Of a DNA stretch of 8,580 nucleotides, positions 1 to 6,030 are shown piece after piece. Every line of letters begins with the position of its first letter. Positions within the stretch are counted from its first letter, which is position 1. The stretch comes from Ilumatobacteraceae bacterium (GTDB lineage: Bacteria > Actinomycetota > Acidimicrobiia > Acidimicrobiales > Ilumatobacteraceae). Under the pieces are notes generated by a model. It was not told the origin of the DNA, searched no databases, and saw nothing but the letters and a program-made list of their open reading frames with translations. The position numbers and the translations under genes are program-made. The DNA lies in NCBI GenBank assembly GCA_007122945.1, contig SKSP01000216.1, positions 1-8,580 on the forward strand, in the 5' to 3' direction.

Positions 1-986
1 AGCAGCCCGAGGGTCGACCCGTCGTCGCCGAAGACCGCGCCCGCGTATCCGGGGAGCAGCATGCGGATCGGCATCCCGAACATCGAGGCGAGGAACGCGA
101 ACGCCAGCAGGCTCAGGGTCGTCCGATCGCGGCCCAGGTAGGCGAAGCCGCTCGCCAACCCCTTGAGGCTCCTCCCCGACGCCGCGGATCGGGTGTCGTC
201 CGTCGACGTGGTGGAATCGCTCACGAACGCGTTGCTCGGTGTGTCGGCGCGGCTGCGCTCCAACTCCTCCGGGCTCATGATCCGGACGAAGAACAGCATG
301 CCGACCGAGATCGCGTACATCGCGCTCATCGATGCATACACCCACCCCGGGCCGATCCAGTCGATCAGGAAGCCCCCGGCCGCCGGCGCGAGGATCTGCA
401 TGAGGTTCATGCCGGCGGTCTGCAACGGGATCGTGTTCATGAGCCGGCCCATGCCGACGACCTCGGGCAGCAACGACTGGCGCGAGGGCATCACGATGGC
501 GAACGTCAGGCCATGGGCGACCGCCCCGAGGACGAGGTGCCAGAACGCCAGAGCGCCGCTGAAGACCAACACCGCGATGATCGCGGCGACGACGAGACTC
601 GTGATCTGACCGAGTTGGAGTACGGACCGTCGGGAGCGCCGGTCGGCGACCAGGCCGCCGATCGGCGAGAGCAGGAGCATCGGCACCGCGGACGAGAGGC
701 TGACGACGCCGAGCGCGGCGAACGAGCCGGTGAGCTGGTACGCGAGGTATCCACGGACCAGCATCTCCATGCTCATCGCCGCGTTCCACCAGATCATCGC
801 GCCCATGTACATGCGGAACGGCCTGAACCGGAGTCCCTCGAACGCGCGCCCGAGGGGCAGGTGCGGCCGGCGCGCGCTCGCCGCGCGCCGAGCGTCCAGC
901 GCCGTGGAGGCGGCACCCACGCCGTCCCCCGAAACGTCCGTCGTCGACCCGCGAGCCGTCGGGTGGCCGACGGATCCGTCGTTCAT
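1..986 (-). CDS. MFS exporter (EntS/MFS_3-like), C-terminus beyond left edge
   Basis: Hand translation from the ATG at 986 gives 328 uninterrupted residues to the left edge, so the last part is missing. After a Ser/Ala/Arg-rich, probably cytoplasmic N-terminus (residues 1-55), hydrophobic segments follow in pairs. The loop after TM2 holds an MFS motif A (GGLVADRRSRR, residues 110-120: Gly, Asp115-Arg116, basic end). A Ser/Thr-rich hydrophilic linker near residues 240-275 follows TM6, as expected between the two six-helix halves, and TM7 begins after it. Family knowledge: proton-driven exporters of the inner membrane for drugs or siderophores. The ATG overlaps the stop of the upstream marR gene (ATGA), implying translational coupling, which favours this start despite a weak ribosome site. 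The pairing with MarR suggests inducible efflux; the substrate is unknown. Family call firm, substrate not. Confidence 0.9.
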   Translation of the reverse strand, partial: MNDGSVGHPTARGSTTDVSGDGVGAASTALDARRAASARRPHLPLGRAFEGLRFRPFRMYMGAMIWWNAAMSMEMLVRGYLAYQLTGSFAALGVVSLSSAVPMLLLSPIGGLVADRRSRRSVLQLGQITSLVVAAIIAVLVFSGALAFWHLVLGAVAHGLTFAIVMPSRQSLLPEVVGMGRLMNTIPLQTAGMNLMQILAPAAGGFLIDWIGPGWVYASMSAMYAISVGMLFFVRIMSPEELERSRADTPSNAFVSDSTTSTDDTRSAASGRSLKGLASGFAYLGRDRTTLSLLAFAFLASMFGMPIRMLLPGYAGAVFGDDGSTLGL

Positions 987-1480
987 TCAGGTCCGTCCAC
1001 GACCAGGAGGCGCTCGAGGACCGGGATCGCCTCACCGATCAGGACCCGCTCGGCCGCCGTGAGCTGGCCGAGGCGGGGCGCCAGCCACCCGATGCCGGCG
1101 CGGCGGAGATCGGCCAGCAGCCGCTCACCGCCGGGACTGAGCGCGAGCACGACGCGACGGCGGTCGTCCGGATCGACGTGCCGATCCGCGAGGCCCTTGG
1201 CCACGACGGATTCGGCGATCTTGCTGGCCGACGGCACCCGCACGTGCTCGTGCTCGGCGATCTGACCGATCGTGCAGGGCCCGTGTCGCGCCAACGTCGC
1301 CACCACGGCCAGCTGGGACGGTGTGACGTCGCCCCGCGAGTGCGAGCGGATCTGCCGGGCCAGCCGGAGCAGGACGAGCCGCAAGCGACCGACCTGATCG
1401 TCGGTCAGGACGGGGTCCGCGTGCCCATCGGTGGAGCGCTCGGGTGGGCTCGGAGCGGGCTGCCCGGGTGACACGGCCAT
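983..1480 (-). CDS. MarR-family transcriptional regulator
   Basis: A 165-residue protein, normal MarR length. It has a Pro-rich start (1-25), a dimerisation helix (about 28-46), then a winged helix: 'VTPSQLAVVATLARHGPCTI' (52-71), the GQIAEHEHV helix, the recognition helix around VPSASKIAESVVAKGL (82-97), and the wing signature DPDDRRR (103-109). A C-terminal dimerisation helix closes it. MarR proteins are ligand-responsive dimers, usually repressors of adjacent and divergent genes. It overlaps the MFS exporter by 4 nt and is divergent from the SnoaL-like/LLM pair, so both are likely targets. The ATG at 1480 has no Shine-Dalgarno but lies 7 nt after a TANNNT hexamer, which suggests a leaderless transcript. 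The frame stays open upstream to about 2083, but that extension lies antisense to the SnoaL-like gene and has no MarR homology. Confidence 0.93.
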   Translation of the reverse strand: MAVSPGQPAPSPPERSTDGHADPVLTDDQVGRLRLVLLRLARQIRSHSRGDVTPSQLAVVATLARHGPCTIGQIAEHEHVRVPSASKIAESVVAKGLADRHVDPDDRRRVVLALSPGGERLLADLRRAGIGWLAPRLGQLTAAERVLIGEAIPVLERLLVVDGPE

Positions 1481-1485
1481 GATAG

Positions 1486-1498
1486 TTAGGCTAGCTAA
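1486..1498. promoter_or_regulatory. Candidate MarR operator (13-bp imperfect palindrome)
   Basis: TTAG-GCTAG-CTAA has perfect 4-bp arms around a 5-bp centre. It is an AT-rich island in the 75-bp gap between marR and the divergent SnoaL-like gene, starting 6 bp from the marR start codon. MarR proteins usually autoregulate by binding such palindromes over their own promoter. Position and symmetry are seen; binding is inferred. Confidence 0.5.
1488..1493 (-). promoter_or_regulatory. Candidate -10 hexamer of a leaderless marR promoter
   Basis: On the minus strand TAGCCT fits the actinobacterial TANNNT -10 pattern and lies exactly 7 nt before the marR ATG, the spacing expected when the transcript starts at the A of ATG. 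There is no Shine-Dalgarno before this ATG. The hexamer sits inside the palindrome, so bound repressor would block the polymerase. No clear -35 is visible. The short pattern occurs easily by chance. Confidence 0.35.
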
Positions 1499-1555
1499 GC
1501 AACTCGTCGTGTACCATTCCGACCTGGCACGACCGCGACTGGAGAAGATCGAGAG

Positions 1556-1981
1556 ATGACGACAGCGGACTCTTTGGCCCGGCTCCACGAGGACGAGCGA
1601 CAGATCCGCGGTCTGATCGCCCGGCTCGCCCACCTGGCGGACTACGGCGACCTCGACGAGTACATGACGCTGTTCACCGACGACGCTACGTGGGACCTCG
1701 GCGGGACCGTCGTCCGAGGTGCCGAGGAGATCCGCGCCGACCGGGTGGAGCGCCGCGAGCAGGGCACCCAGGGTCCCGGCACGAACACGCGCCACATGAA
1801 CACGACGTCGTGGGTCGAGGTCGACGGGTCCGATGTGGCGACGGCGCACTCGTACTTCCTCTTCGTGCGCGATGCGAGCACGGCCCCGACACTGGGCGTG
1901 ACCGGTCGCTACCACGACACCTTCCGGCGAACGCCCGACGGCTGGAAGATGGCCCACCGGCGCATCCACATGGCCGACTGA
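1556..1981 (+). CDS. NTF2/SnoaL-like family protein
   Basis: A 141-residue protein of the SnoaL-like nuclear transport factor 2 fold. It opens with the helix 'HEDERQIRGLIARLAHLADYGDLDEYMTLFTDDATWDL' region (residues 11-48), the usual cone-entrance helix and first strand, and ends with the typical 'GRYHDTFRRTPDGWKMAHRRIH' strand pair (116-138). Family members are single-domain enzymes or binding proteins: cyclases, dehydratases, ketosteroid-isomerase-like proteins or hydroxylases. The particular reaction cannot be assigned. The ATG is preceded by GGAGAAG at 1541-1547. It is divergent from marR and 26 nt upstream of the LLM oxidoreductase, so the two are probably cotranscribed and act on the same compound. 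Fold assignment is firm; function is open. Confidence 0.9.
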   Translation: MTTADSLARLHEDERQIRGLIARLAHLADYGDLDEYMTLFTDDATWDLGGTVVRGAEEIRADRVERREQGTQGPGTNTRHMNTTSWVEVDGSDVATAHSYFLFVRDASTAPTLGVTGRYHDTFRRTPDGWKMAHRRIHMAD

Positions 1982-1992
1982 ACTGCTCCCCC

Positions 1993-2000
1993 GAGGAAGG
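1993..2000 (+). promoter_or_regulatory. Strong ribosome binding site of the LLM oxidoreductase
   Basis: GAGGAAGG lies 7 nt before the ATG at 2008 and decides that start over an upstream in-frame opening at 1690 inside the SnoaL-like gene. The 12-mer CCCGAGGAAGGA containing it recurs before the SDR at 6876 with the same spacing. Confidence 0.75.
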
Positions 2001-2007
2001 ACGACAC

Positions 2008-2928
2008 ATGAAGTTCGCAGCGGCGATGCCCGGGACCAACCACATGCCGGGCACACCGACGTGGTCTCACGAGCTGACGGCATCCGACGCGCGTGCGATC
2101 GTCGCGACGATCGACGAGTCGGGCTACGACTCGATCACGACGTCGGAACACCTCGGGATGCCCTACTTCGAGGTCCCGCGCCTCGGCCCGTGGTGGGTCG
2201 ACTGCCTGAGCCAGATGGCGTTCATCGCGGGGGCGTCCGCACGCGTGCGCATCGACGCCACGGTCCTCGTCGTGCCCTACCACCATCCGCTGGCGCTGGC
2301 GAAGGCGTTGTCGACGATCGACCAGCTCTCGGGCGGACGACTCAACGTCTCGGTCGGCGTCGGGCACGCCGTTCGGGAGTTCGAGGTCCTGGGCGTGCCG
2401 TTCGAGGAGCGCGGCCGCCGCACCGACGAGATCCTCGAAGCGATGAAGATCCTGTGGACCGAATCCGAGCCGGTCTTCGAGGGCGCGTACTACTCGATCG
2501 AGGGGCTGGCCTTCGAGCCCAAGCCCGTGCAGCAGCCGCGCCCCCCGATCATGGTCGGGGGCAACTCGAAGCCGGCCCTCCGTCGCGCGGCGCGCCACGA
2601 CGGGTGGCAACCCAACCCGACCGACTTCACGCTCGCGGACCTCCCCCCGCTGCTCGACTACCTGCGATCGCAGCCCGAATATGCGGGCAAGGAGGACACC
2701 TTCGACCTGTTCTGGCTGTCCGGCGTACCGGACCTTCCCCAGCTCTCGTTCGGGTCGTCGTCGGAGACCGAGCGCGCGGCGTTCGTCGGCGCGGTGCTCG
2801 AGGGGATCGACCGGCTCCGCTCGCACGGGATCACGCGGACGTCGCTCCCACGCGTCGACACGGCCTCGGCCGACGAGTTCCAGGAGTACGTGCGATGGTT
2901 CGCCGAGGAGATCGCTCCCCGGCCCTGA
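2008..2928 (+). CDS. LLM-class oxidoreductase, probably F420-dependent
   Basis: A 306-residue luciferase-like monooxygenase-fold protein, the usual length for the actinobacterial F420-dependent group. Landmarks in order: the first strand 'KFAAAMPGTN', SEHLGMP (46-52), 'VPYHHPLALAKALSTIDQLS' with the GGRLNVSVGVG strand (about 90-118), the EFEVLGVPFEERGRRTDEILEAMK stretch with ILWTE after it (about 122-152), and PPIMVGGNSKPALRRAARHDGW, the cofactor phosphate-binding region with the late-barrel Gly-Gly. Family knowledge: such TIM-barrel enzymes use F420 or FMN to transfer hydride to or from ketones, alcohols or enoyl compounds. F420 rather than FMN is inferred from close resemblance to mycobacterial-type members, not from a decisive residue. 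It follows the SnoaL-like gene after 26 nt as the second gene of a two-gene unit and converges with the VOC gene. Confidence 0.9.
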   Translation: MKFAAAMPGTNHMPGTPTWSHELTASDARAIVATIDESGYDSITTSEHLGMPYFEVPRLGPWWVDCLSQMAFIAGASARVRIDATVLVVPYHHPLALAKALSTIDQLSGGRLNVSVGVGHAVREFEVLGVPFEERGRRTDEILEAMKILWTESEPVFEGAYYSIEGLAFEPKPVQQPRPPIMVGGNSKPALRRAARHDGWQPNPTDFTLADLPPLLDYLRSQPEYAGKEDTFDLFWLSGVPDLPQLSFGSSSETERAAFVGAVLEGIDRLRSHGITRTSLPRVDTASADEFQEYVRWFAEEIAPRP

Positions 2929-2949
2929 CCGGGTCGGCCGACTACCCGG
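2929..2949. terminator. Candidate bidirectional hairpin at convergent junction
   Basis: CCGGGT (2929-2934) pairs perfectly with ACCCGG (2944-2949) across a 9-nt loop, between the LLM stop (2926-2928) and the VOC stop (2942-2944). A second GC-rich arm pair GGCGGG/CCCGCC follows at 2948-2960. There is no T-tract on either strand, so this would not be a canonical intrinsic terminator. In DNA this GC-rich, short stems arise by chance. Confidence 0.3.
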
Positions 2950-3475
2950 CGGGACCCGCCCGGGACACGAGCTCCTGCCAGCCGCCGAGCCGATCGGGGC
3001 CGAAACGCTCGATCTCGGCATCCAGGTCGAGCGGTCGCGTCGGAACGATGTCGGTGCTGTTCCGCTCGTCGGCACCGATCGGGACCTGCCACATCACCTC
3101 GAACTCGATCCCGTCCGGATCCTTCGCGTAGAGGCTCTTCGTGAGCGTGTGGTCCGAGGCACCGACGAGCGACGCACCGAGCCGCTCGCGCACCGCACGC
3201 AGGACCCGGAGGGTGGGCACCTCCCACGCCAGGTGGTACAGCCCCGGCGAGTGGGGAGGCGGAACGTGCTGGTTCGTCGCGAACAGCGCGAGGTCGTGAT
3301 CGTTCGGAGAGGCCGGGGCCTTCAAGAAGACCGCGCCCGGCATCCCGCCGAGCTCGACGAGCCCGAGCACCCGCTGGTAGAATGACGACGAACGGGCCGG
3401 GTCACGCACCCACAGCACCGCGTGGTTGAGACCGACCGTCCCACGCTCCACGGGGTCCGGTTCGCTGTCGGTCAT
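2942..3475 (-). CDS. VOC-superfamily protein (extradiol dioxygenase/glyoxalase fold, CatE-like)
   Basis: A 177-residue, single vicinal-oxygen-chelate domain protein. The three metal-ligand positions are intact: His18 in LNHAVLWV, His81 in YHLAWEV, and Glu126 in DPDGIEFEV. His109 in 'SDHTLTKSLYAKDPDG' matches the extra conserved His region of catechol 2,3-dioxygenase-like (COG2514) members. The tail after residue 130 (35-45 residues, acidic then Gly/Pro) is not part of the core domain. An Fe(II) ring-cleaving dioxygenase is attractive beside an amidohydrolase and a CoA ligase, but isomerase, epimerase or resistance roles share this fold and ligand set. It is the last gene of the minus-strand run, 25 nt after the amidohydrolase, with only a weak GGGAA as ribosome site. 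Fold certain, reaction inferred. Confidence 0.88.
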   Translation of the reverse strand: MTDSEPDPVERGTVGLNHAVLWVRDPARSSSFYQRVLGLVELGGMPGAVFLKAPASPNDHDLALFATNQHVPPPHSPGLYHLAWEVPTLRVLRAVRERLGASLVGASDHTLTKSLYAKDPDGIEFEVMWQVPIGADERNSTDIVPTRPLDLDAEIERFGPDRLGGWQELVSRAGPAG

Positions 3476-3500
3476 GTCGGTCGGGTTCCCGATCGAACCC

Positions 3501-4625
3501 TCATGCGAGCTTGAACACCCGCGCCGCGTTGTCGTGCCCGATCTTCACCGCGTCGGCATCCGGGACGTCGGCGAGGACCTTCTCCAGGGTGCGCCGACTG
3601 GCGGGGAAGACGCCGTCCTGGTGCGGGTAGTCGGACTCCCACATCAGGTTGTCGGCCCCGATGTGCTCGAGTGAGGCGATGGCGAAGGCGTCGGTCACCA
3701 TGCAGGCGTACATGTGCTCGCGGTACAGCTCGCTGGGCGGCCGCGTGGCGCCCGAGGCGTCGCCGTGGATGTGCCAGGACTTCTCGGCCCGCTCGACCAT
3801 GTACGGGATCCACCCGGCGCCACCCTCCGACAGGACGGCCCGCATCTTGGGGAAGCGCTCGAAGATCCCCGAGAAGATCCAGTCGGCGAAGGCGATCATC
3901 GAGTTGGTGCCGAACAGGGCGATGAGCACCGATGGCGGAGCCTCCGACGACGAGGTGATCATCCGCGACGACGACCCGATGTGCATGCACACCGGCACGT
4001 CGGCGGCGCTCACCGCGGCCCACAACGGGTCCCAGTGGTCGGTGTGCACCGACGGCAGACCGAGCACCACCGGGTTCTCCGAGAAGGCCACCGCCCGGGC
4101 ACCCTTGGGCACCAGGCGCTCCATCTCGGCCACGGCCAGCTCCACGTCCCACAACGGCAGGATGGCCAGCGAGATGAGCCGTTCGGGGTCGGCCGCGCAC
4201 CACTCGTCGAGGATGAAGTCGTTGTAGGCCCGGAGGCAGGCCAGCCCCAGCTCACGGTCCTTGCCCATCATGAAGCGGTGGCCGGCGAAGCGGGTGAAGT
4301 TGGGGAAGCACAGCGAGGCCCACACCCCGTCGACGTCCATGTCCTCGAGTCGGGCGTGGGGCTCGTGACAGCCGGGGCGCATCTCGTCGAATCGGGCCAT
4401 GCCGTTCGGGCGTTGGCCGCGGGTGGTCTCGTCGCGCAGGCGCACGATGCTCTGCGAGAGCGGCACCAGCTCGTCCTCGTAGCGCCAGCCGTGGCCGCCG
4501 CCGTCGAGCTCCACGACGCGCGGACACACGTCGTGCCACTTGGACGGGAGCCGGTCGAGCCACAGGTGGGCAGGCTCGATGACGTGGTCGTCGACGGAGA
4601 TCAGGCGGGTGTCGGTGGGCAGCAC
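3501..4625 (-). CDS. ACMSD-type metal-dependent amidohydrolase
   Basis: A 374-residue TIM-barrel protein of the amidohydrolase_2 (PF04909) type. Metal-ligand candidates are all present: Asp12-x-His14 in SVDDHVIEP at the first strand, His215 in VCMHIGSSS, and Asp332 in WESDYPH. 'FPKMRAVLSEGGAGWIPYM' and the closing 'IGHDNAARVFKL' are typical. Family members decarboxylate or hydrolyse ring-derived carboxylates (ACMSD, gamma-resorcylate decarboxylase, dicarboxylate lactone hydrolases); the substrate here is unknown. The start must be the GTG at 4625: no ATG, GTG or TTG lies in frame between it and the stop at 4704-4706, and the metal motif follows 10 codons later. No Shine-Dalgarno precedes it; instead a tandem 18-bp repeat does. 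Its codon choice (GCC, ACC, GTG, CTG) differs from its neighbours (GCG, ACG, GTC, CTC), hinting at separate origin. Confidence 0.93.
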   Translation of the reverse strand: MLPTDTRLISVDDHVIEPAHLWLDRLPSKWHDVCPRVVELDGGGHGWRYEDELVPLSQSIVRLRDETTRGQRPNGMARFDEMRPGCHEPHARLEDMDVDGVWASLCFPNFTRFAGHRFMMGKDRELGLACLRAYNDFILDEWCAADPERLISLAILPLWDVELAVAEMERLVPKGARAVAFSENPVVLGLPSVHTDHWDPLWAAVSAADVPVCMHIGSSSRMITSSSEAPPSVLIALFGTNSMIAFADWIFSGIFERFPKMRAVLSEGGAGWIPYMVERAEKSWHIHGDASGATRPPSELYREHMYACMVTDAFAIASLEHIGADNLMWESDYPHQDGVFPASRRTLEKVLADVPDADAVKIGHDNAARVFKLA

Positions 4626-4633
4626 GGTGGCTC

Positions 4634-4669
4634 GCTGGGATGGCGGGGTGGGCTGGGATGGCGGGGTGG
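4634..4669. repeat. Perfect tandem repeat, 2 x 18 bp
   Basis: The unit GCTGGGATGGCGGGGTGG occurs twice head to tail, with the first bases of a third copy (GCGG) after it. It fills the 78-nt gap between the SDR stop at 4704 and the GTG of the amidohydrolase at 4625, ending 8 nt before that start codon. On the transcribed (minus) strand it reads as C-rich, so it leaves the leader without a purine-rich ribosome site. Copy number could vary by slippage; 18 is a multiple of 3, but the region is noncoding. Confidence 0.85.
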
Positions 4670-4703
4670 GCGGACGATCGTCGGGATCGCTCGTGTCGCC
4701 AAA

Positions 4704-5546
4704 CTACCGATCGTTCGATCTGGTGTCCATCGTCGGGTCGGTCATCGGCGTCCAGCCGGACGCGAGGTGGTTGCCACCGTCGACGTCGACGGTGATGCCG
4801 GTGATCGCTGCGGCGTCGTCGGAGAGCAGGAAGCACACCGTCGCCGCGATGTCGTCGGCCGTCGTCATGCGCTGCAGGGGCGTCTGCGTGCCGGCCGCCG
4901 CGCCTCCGTCGGATTGCCACATGGTGCGGGTAGCGGAGGTCATCGTCAGCCCGGGCGCGACCCCGTTGACGCGGACGCCGTCCGCCGCCAGGTCACGGGC
5001 GAGCGTGCGCGTCATCGCGTTGAGCGCTGCCTTGCCGGCCGCGTAGGCCAGCATCGACGGTGTCGTCTTGTTGACGGTCCCGCTCGAGATGTTCACGACC
5101 GCACCCCCGTCGTCGGCGAGTCCGCCGCGCACCGCCGCCTGCACCAACGCGAGCGCGCTCCAGGTGTTGAGCTCGAAGGTGTCGACCAGGTCCGCACGTG
5201 TGATCTCCCTGGGTGAACCGCGGTACGTCGCGCCACCCACCGTGTTCACGACGAGGTCGATGCGACCGAAGGCGTCGACCGCGGCGGCGACGATGCGTCC
5301 GGGGACACCGTCGTCACCGACGGGGCCGACCACCGACACGACCGGCACCCCCGCCGCACGCAACGCCGCCTCGGTCGCGTGGAGCGGTTCGGGTGTGCGC
5401 CCGTTGATCACGACGGCCGCACCTTCGGCGCCGAGCCGGAAGGCGGTCGACCGACCGATGCTCGGATCGTGGGACGCCCCGCTGATGACGGCGACCTTCC
5501 CGGTGAAACGTCGGCAGCCGGTGTCGCCGGTCGGGTTCTCGCTCAT
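4704..5546 (-). CDS. SDR-family oxidoreductase (classical type, NADP(H) likely)
   Basis: A 280-residue short-chain dehydrogenase/reductase, slightly longer than the usual 250. The nucleotide motif is the expanded form 'GKVAVISGASHDPSIGR' (16-32), with a two-residue insertion and SIG for GIG. Arg50 after the second strand (INGRT) favours NADP(H). NTVGG (101-105) replaces NNAG. The catalytic tetrad is complete: Asn127, Ser155, Tyr168 and Lys172 (YAAGK). The C-terminal 25 residues, after 'GITVDVDGGNHLASGW', are polar. Family role: reversible oxidation of a hydroxyl to a keto group or double-bond reduction; substrate not predictable. Three in-frame ATGs lie at 5555, 5552 and 5546; the AGGAGG site is 9 nt from 5546, so that start is chosen. 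It follows the thioesterase by 22 nt. Confidence 0.92.
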   Translation of the reverse strand: MSENPTGDTGCRRFTGKVAVISGASHDPSIGRSTAFRLGAEGAAVVINGRTPEPLHATEAALRAAGVPVVSVVGPVGDDGVPGRIVAAAVDAFGRIDLVVNTVGGATYRGSPREITRADLVDTFELNTWSALALVQAAVRGGLADDGGAVVNISSGTVNKTTPSMLAYAAGKAALNAMTRTLARDLAADGVRVNGVAPGLTMTSATRTMWQSDGGAAAGTQTPLQRMTTADDIAATVCFLLSDDAAAITGITVDVDGGNHLASGWTPMTDPTMDTRSNDR

Positions 5547-5555
5547 GGACATCAT

Positions 5556-5562
5556 CCTCCTC
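5556..5562 (-). promoter_or_regulatory. Shine-Dalgarno deciding the SDR start at 5546
   Basis: GAGGAGG on the minus strand abuts the ATG at 5555 (spacing 0), is 3 nt from the ATG at 5552 and 9 nt from the ATG at 5546. Only the last spacing is normal. It lies in the 22-nt gap after the thioesterase stop. Confidence 0.75.
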
Positions 5563-5568
5563 GATCCG

Positions 5569-6024
5569 TCATGCTCGTTCCGTCGCGCCGGACTCCGTCG
5601 GGCCGCCGTTGCGTCGTTCGATCGCGCTCCACAGGTCGTCGGGGATCTCCACGGCGCCCTCCGCACCGACCGTGACGTGGACGGACCGGCAGGTCGCCGC
5701 CACGCCACCGGACGACCGGTCGACGAGCCACTGCTCCATCACGAACGAGCGCCGTGACCGCGAGGAGACCCACGTCGCACACTCGAGATCCGCACCGCCG
5801 ACCACCTCGGACTCGAAGCGCGTGCTGAGCTCGCGCAGGAGCGGCACCACCGGCCGGTGCCAGAGGTCGTCGATGTCGATGCCGGCGAGGTACTCGTTGC
5901 GCGCCTCGAAGAACATGCGCTCGATCTCGAGGTTGCTGACGTGGAACCCCGCTGTGTCGACCGGCGTCGTCGCCGTCGACCGCACGCCCCGGGGCCGATC
6001 ATCGCGTCGATCCGACCTCGACAC
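5569..6024 (-). CDS. Hotdog-fold acyl-CoA thioesterase (4HBT-like)
   Basis: A 151-residue 4-hydroxybenzoyl-CoA thioesterase-type protein, normal length for a single hotdog domain. 'VDTAGFHVSN' (22-31) carries Asp23, three residues before Gly26, the position of the catalytic Asp of this family. 'LEIERMFFEARNEYLAGI' (32-49) is the long central hotdog helix, and 'RRSFVMEQWLVD' with 'GGVAATCRSVHVTV' supplies the later strands. It would hydrolyse a CoA thioester to free acid and CoA in the cytoplasm, fitting the divergent CoA ligase. Compared with the common GHVNN form there is one extra residue after the Gly. The start is uncertain: GTG 6024 lies 6 nt after the upstream SDR stop, and GTG 5985 (residue 14) is an alternative; neither has a clear ribosome site, suggesting coupling to the SDR. 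Confidence 0.88.
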   Translation of the reverse strand: MSRSDRRDDRPRGVRSTATTPVDTAGFHVSNLEIERMFFEARNEYLAGIDIDDLWHRPVVPLLRELSTRFESEVVGGADLECATWVSSRSRRSFVMEQWLVDRSSGGVAATCRSVHVTVGAEGAVEIPDDLWSAIERRNGGPTESGATERA

Positions 6025-6030
6025 GGGACG

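Noticed and set aside
513..1265. Plus-strand open frame of 250 codons opposite the MFS and MarR genes
   Set aside because: Arg/Ser/Pro-rich with no domain; minus-strand translation gives a clear MFS transporter and MarR regulator.
1481..2083. Upstream extension of the MarR frame to a 366-residue protein
   Set aside because: The extra 200 residues are antisense to the SnoaL-like gene and unlike any MarR N-terminus; a normal MarR begins at 1480.
1690..2928. 412-codon reading that would extend the LLM gene upstream into the SnoaL-like gene
   Set aside because: The extension is out of frame with the SnoaL-like protein and gives Arg/Gly-rich noise; the ATG at 2008 has a strong GAGGAAGG site 7 nt upstream and starts the barrel correctly.
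1909..3075. Minus-strand open frame of 388 codons opposite the LLM oxidoreductase
   Set aside because: Arg/Asp/Val-rich antisense reading with no domain; the plus strand carries an intact LLM-family protein.
4673..4682. Perfect 10-bp palindrome GACGATCGTC between the SDR and the amidohydrolase
   Set aside because: CGATCG-type words are frequent in this DNA (another lies at 4709-4714), so it carries little weight as an operator.
3714..5216. Plus-strand open frame of 500 codons across the amidohydrolase and SDR genes
   Set aside because: Low-complexity Arg/His/Val/Gly-rich translation crossing two well-supported minus-strand genes; no recognisable domain and no ribosome site.
5547..5708. 54-residue N-terminal extension of the SDR starting at 5708
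   Set aside because: It lies within the thioesterase gene in another frame and is Arg/Ser/Pro-rich; AGGAGG sits 9 nt before the ATG at 5546.
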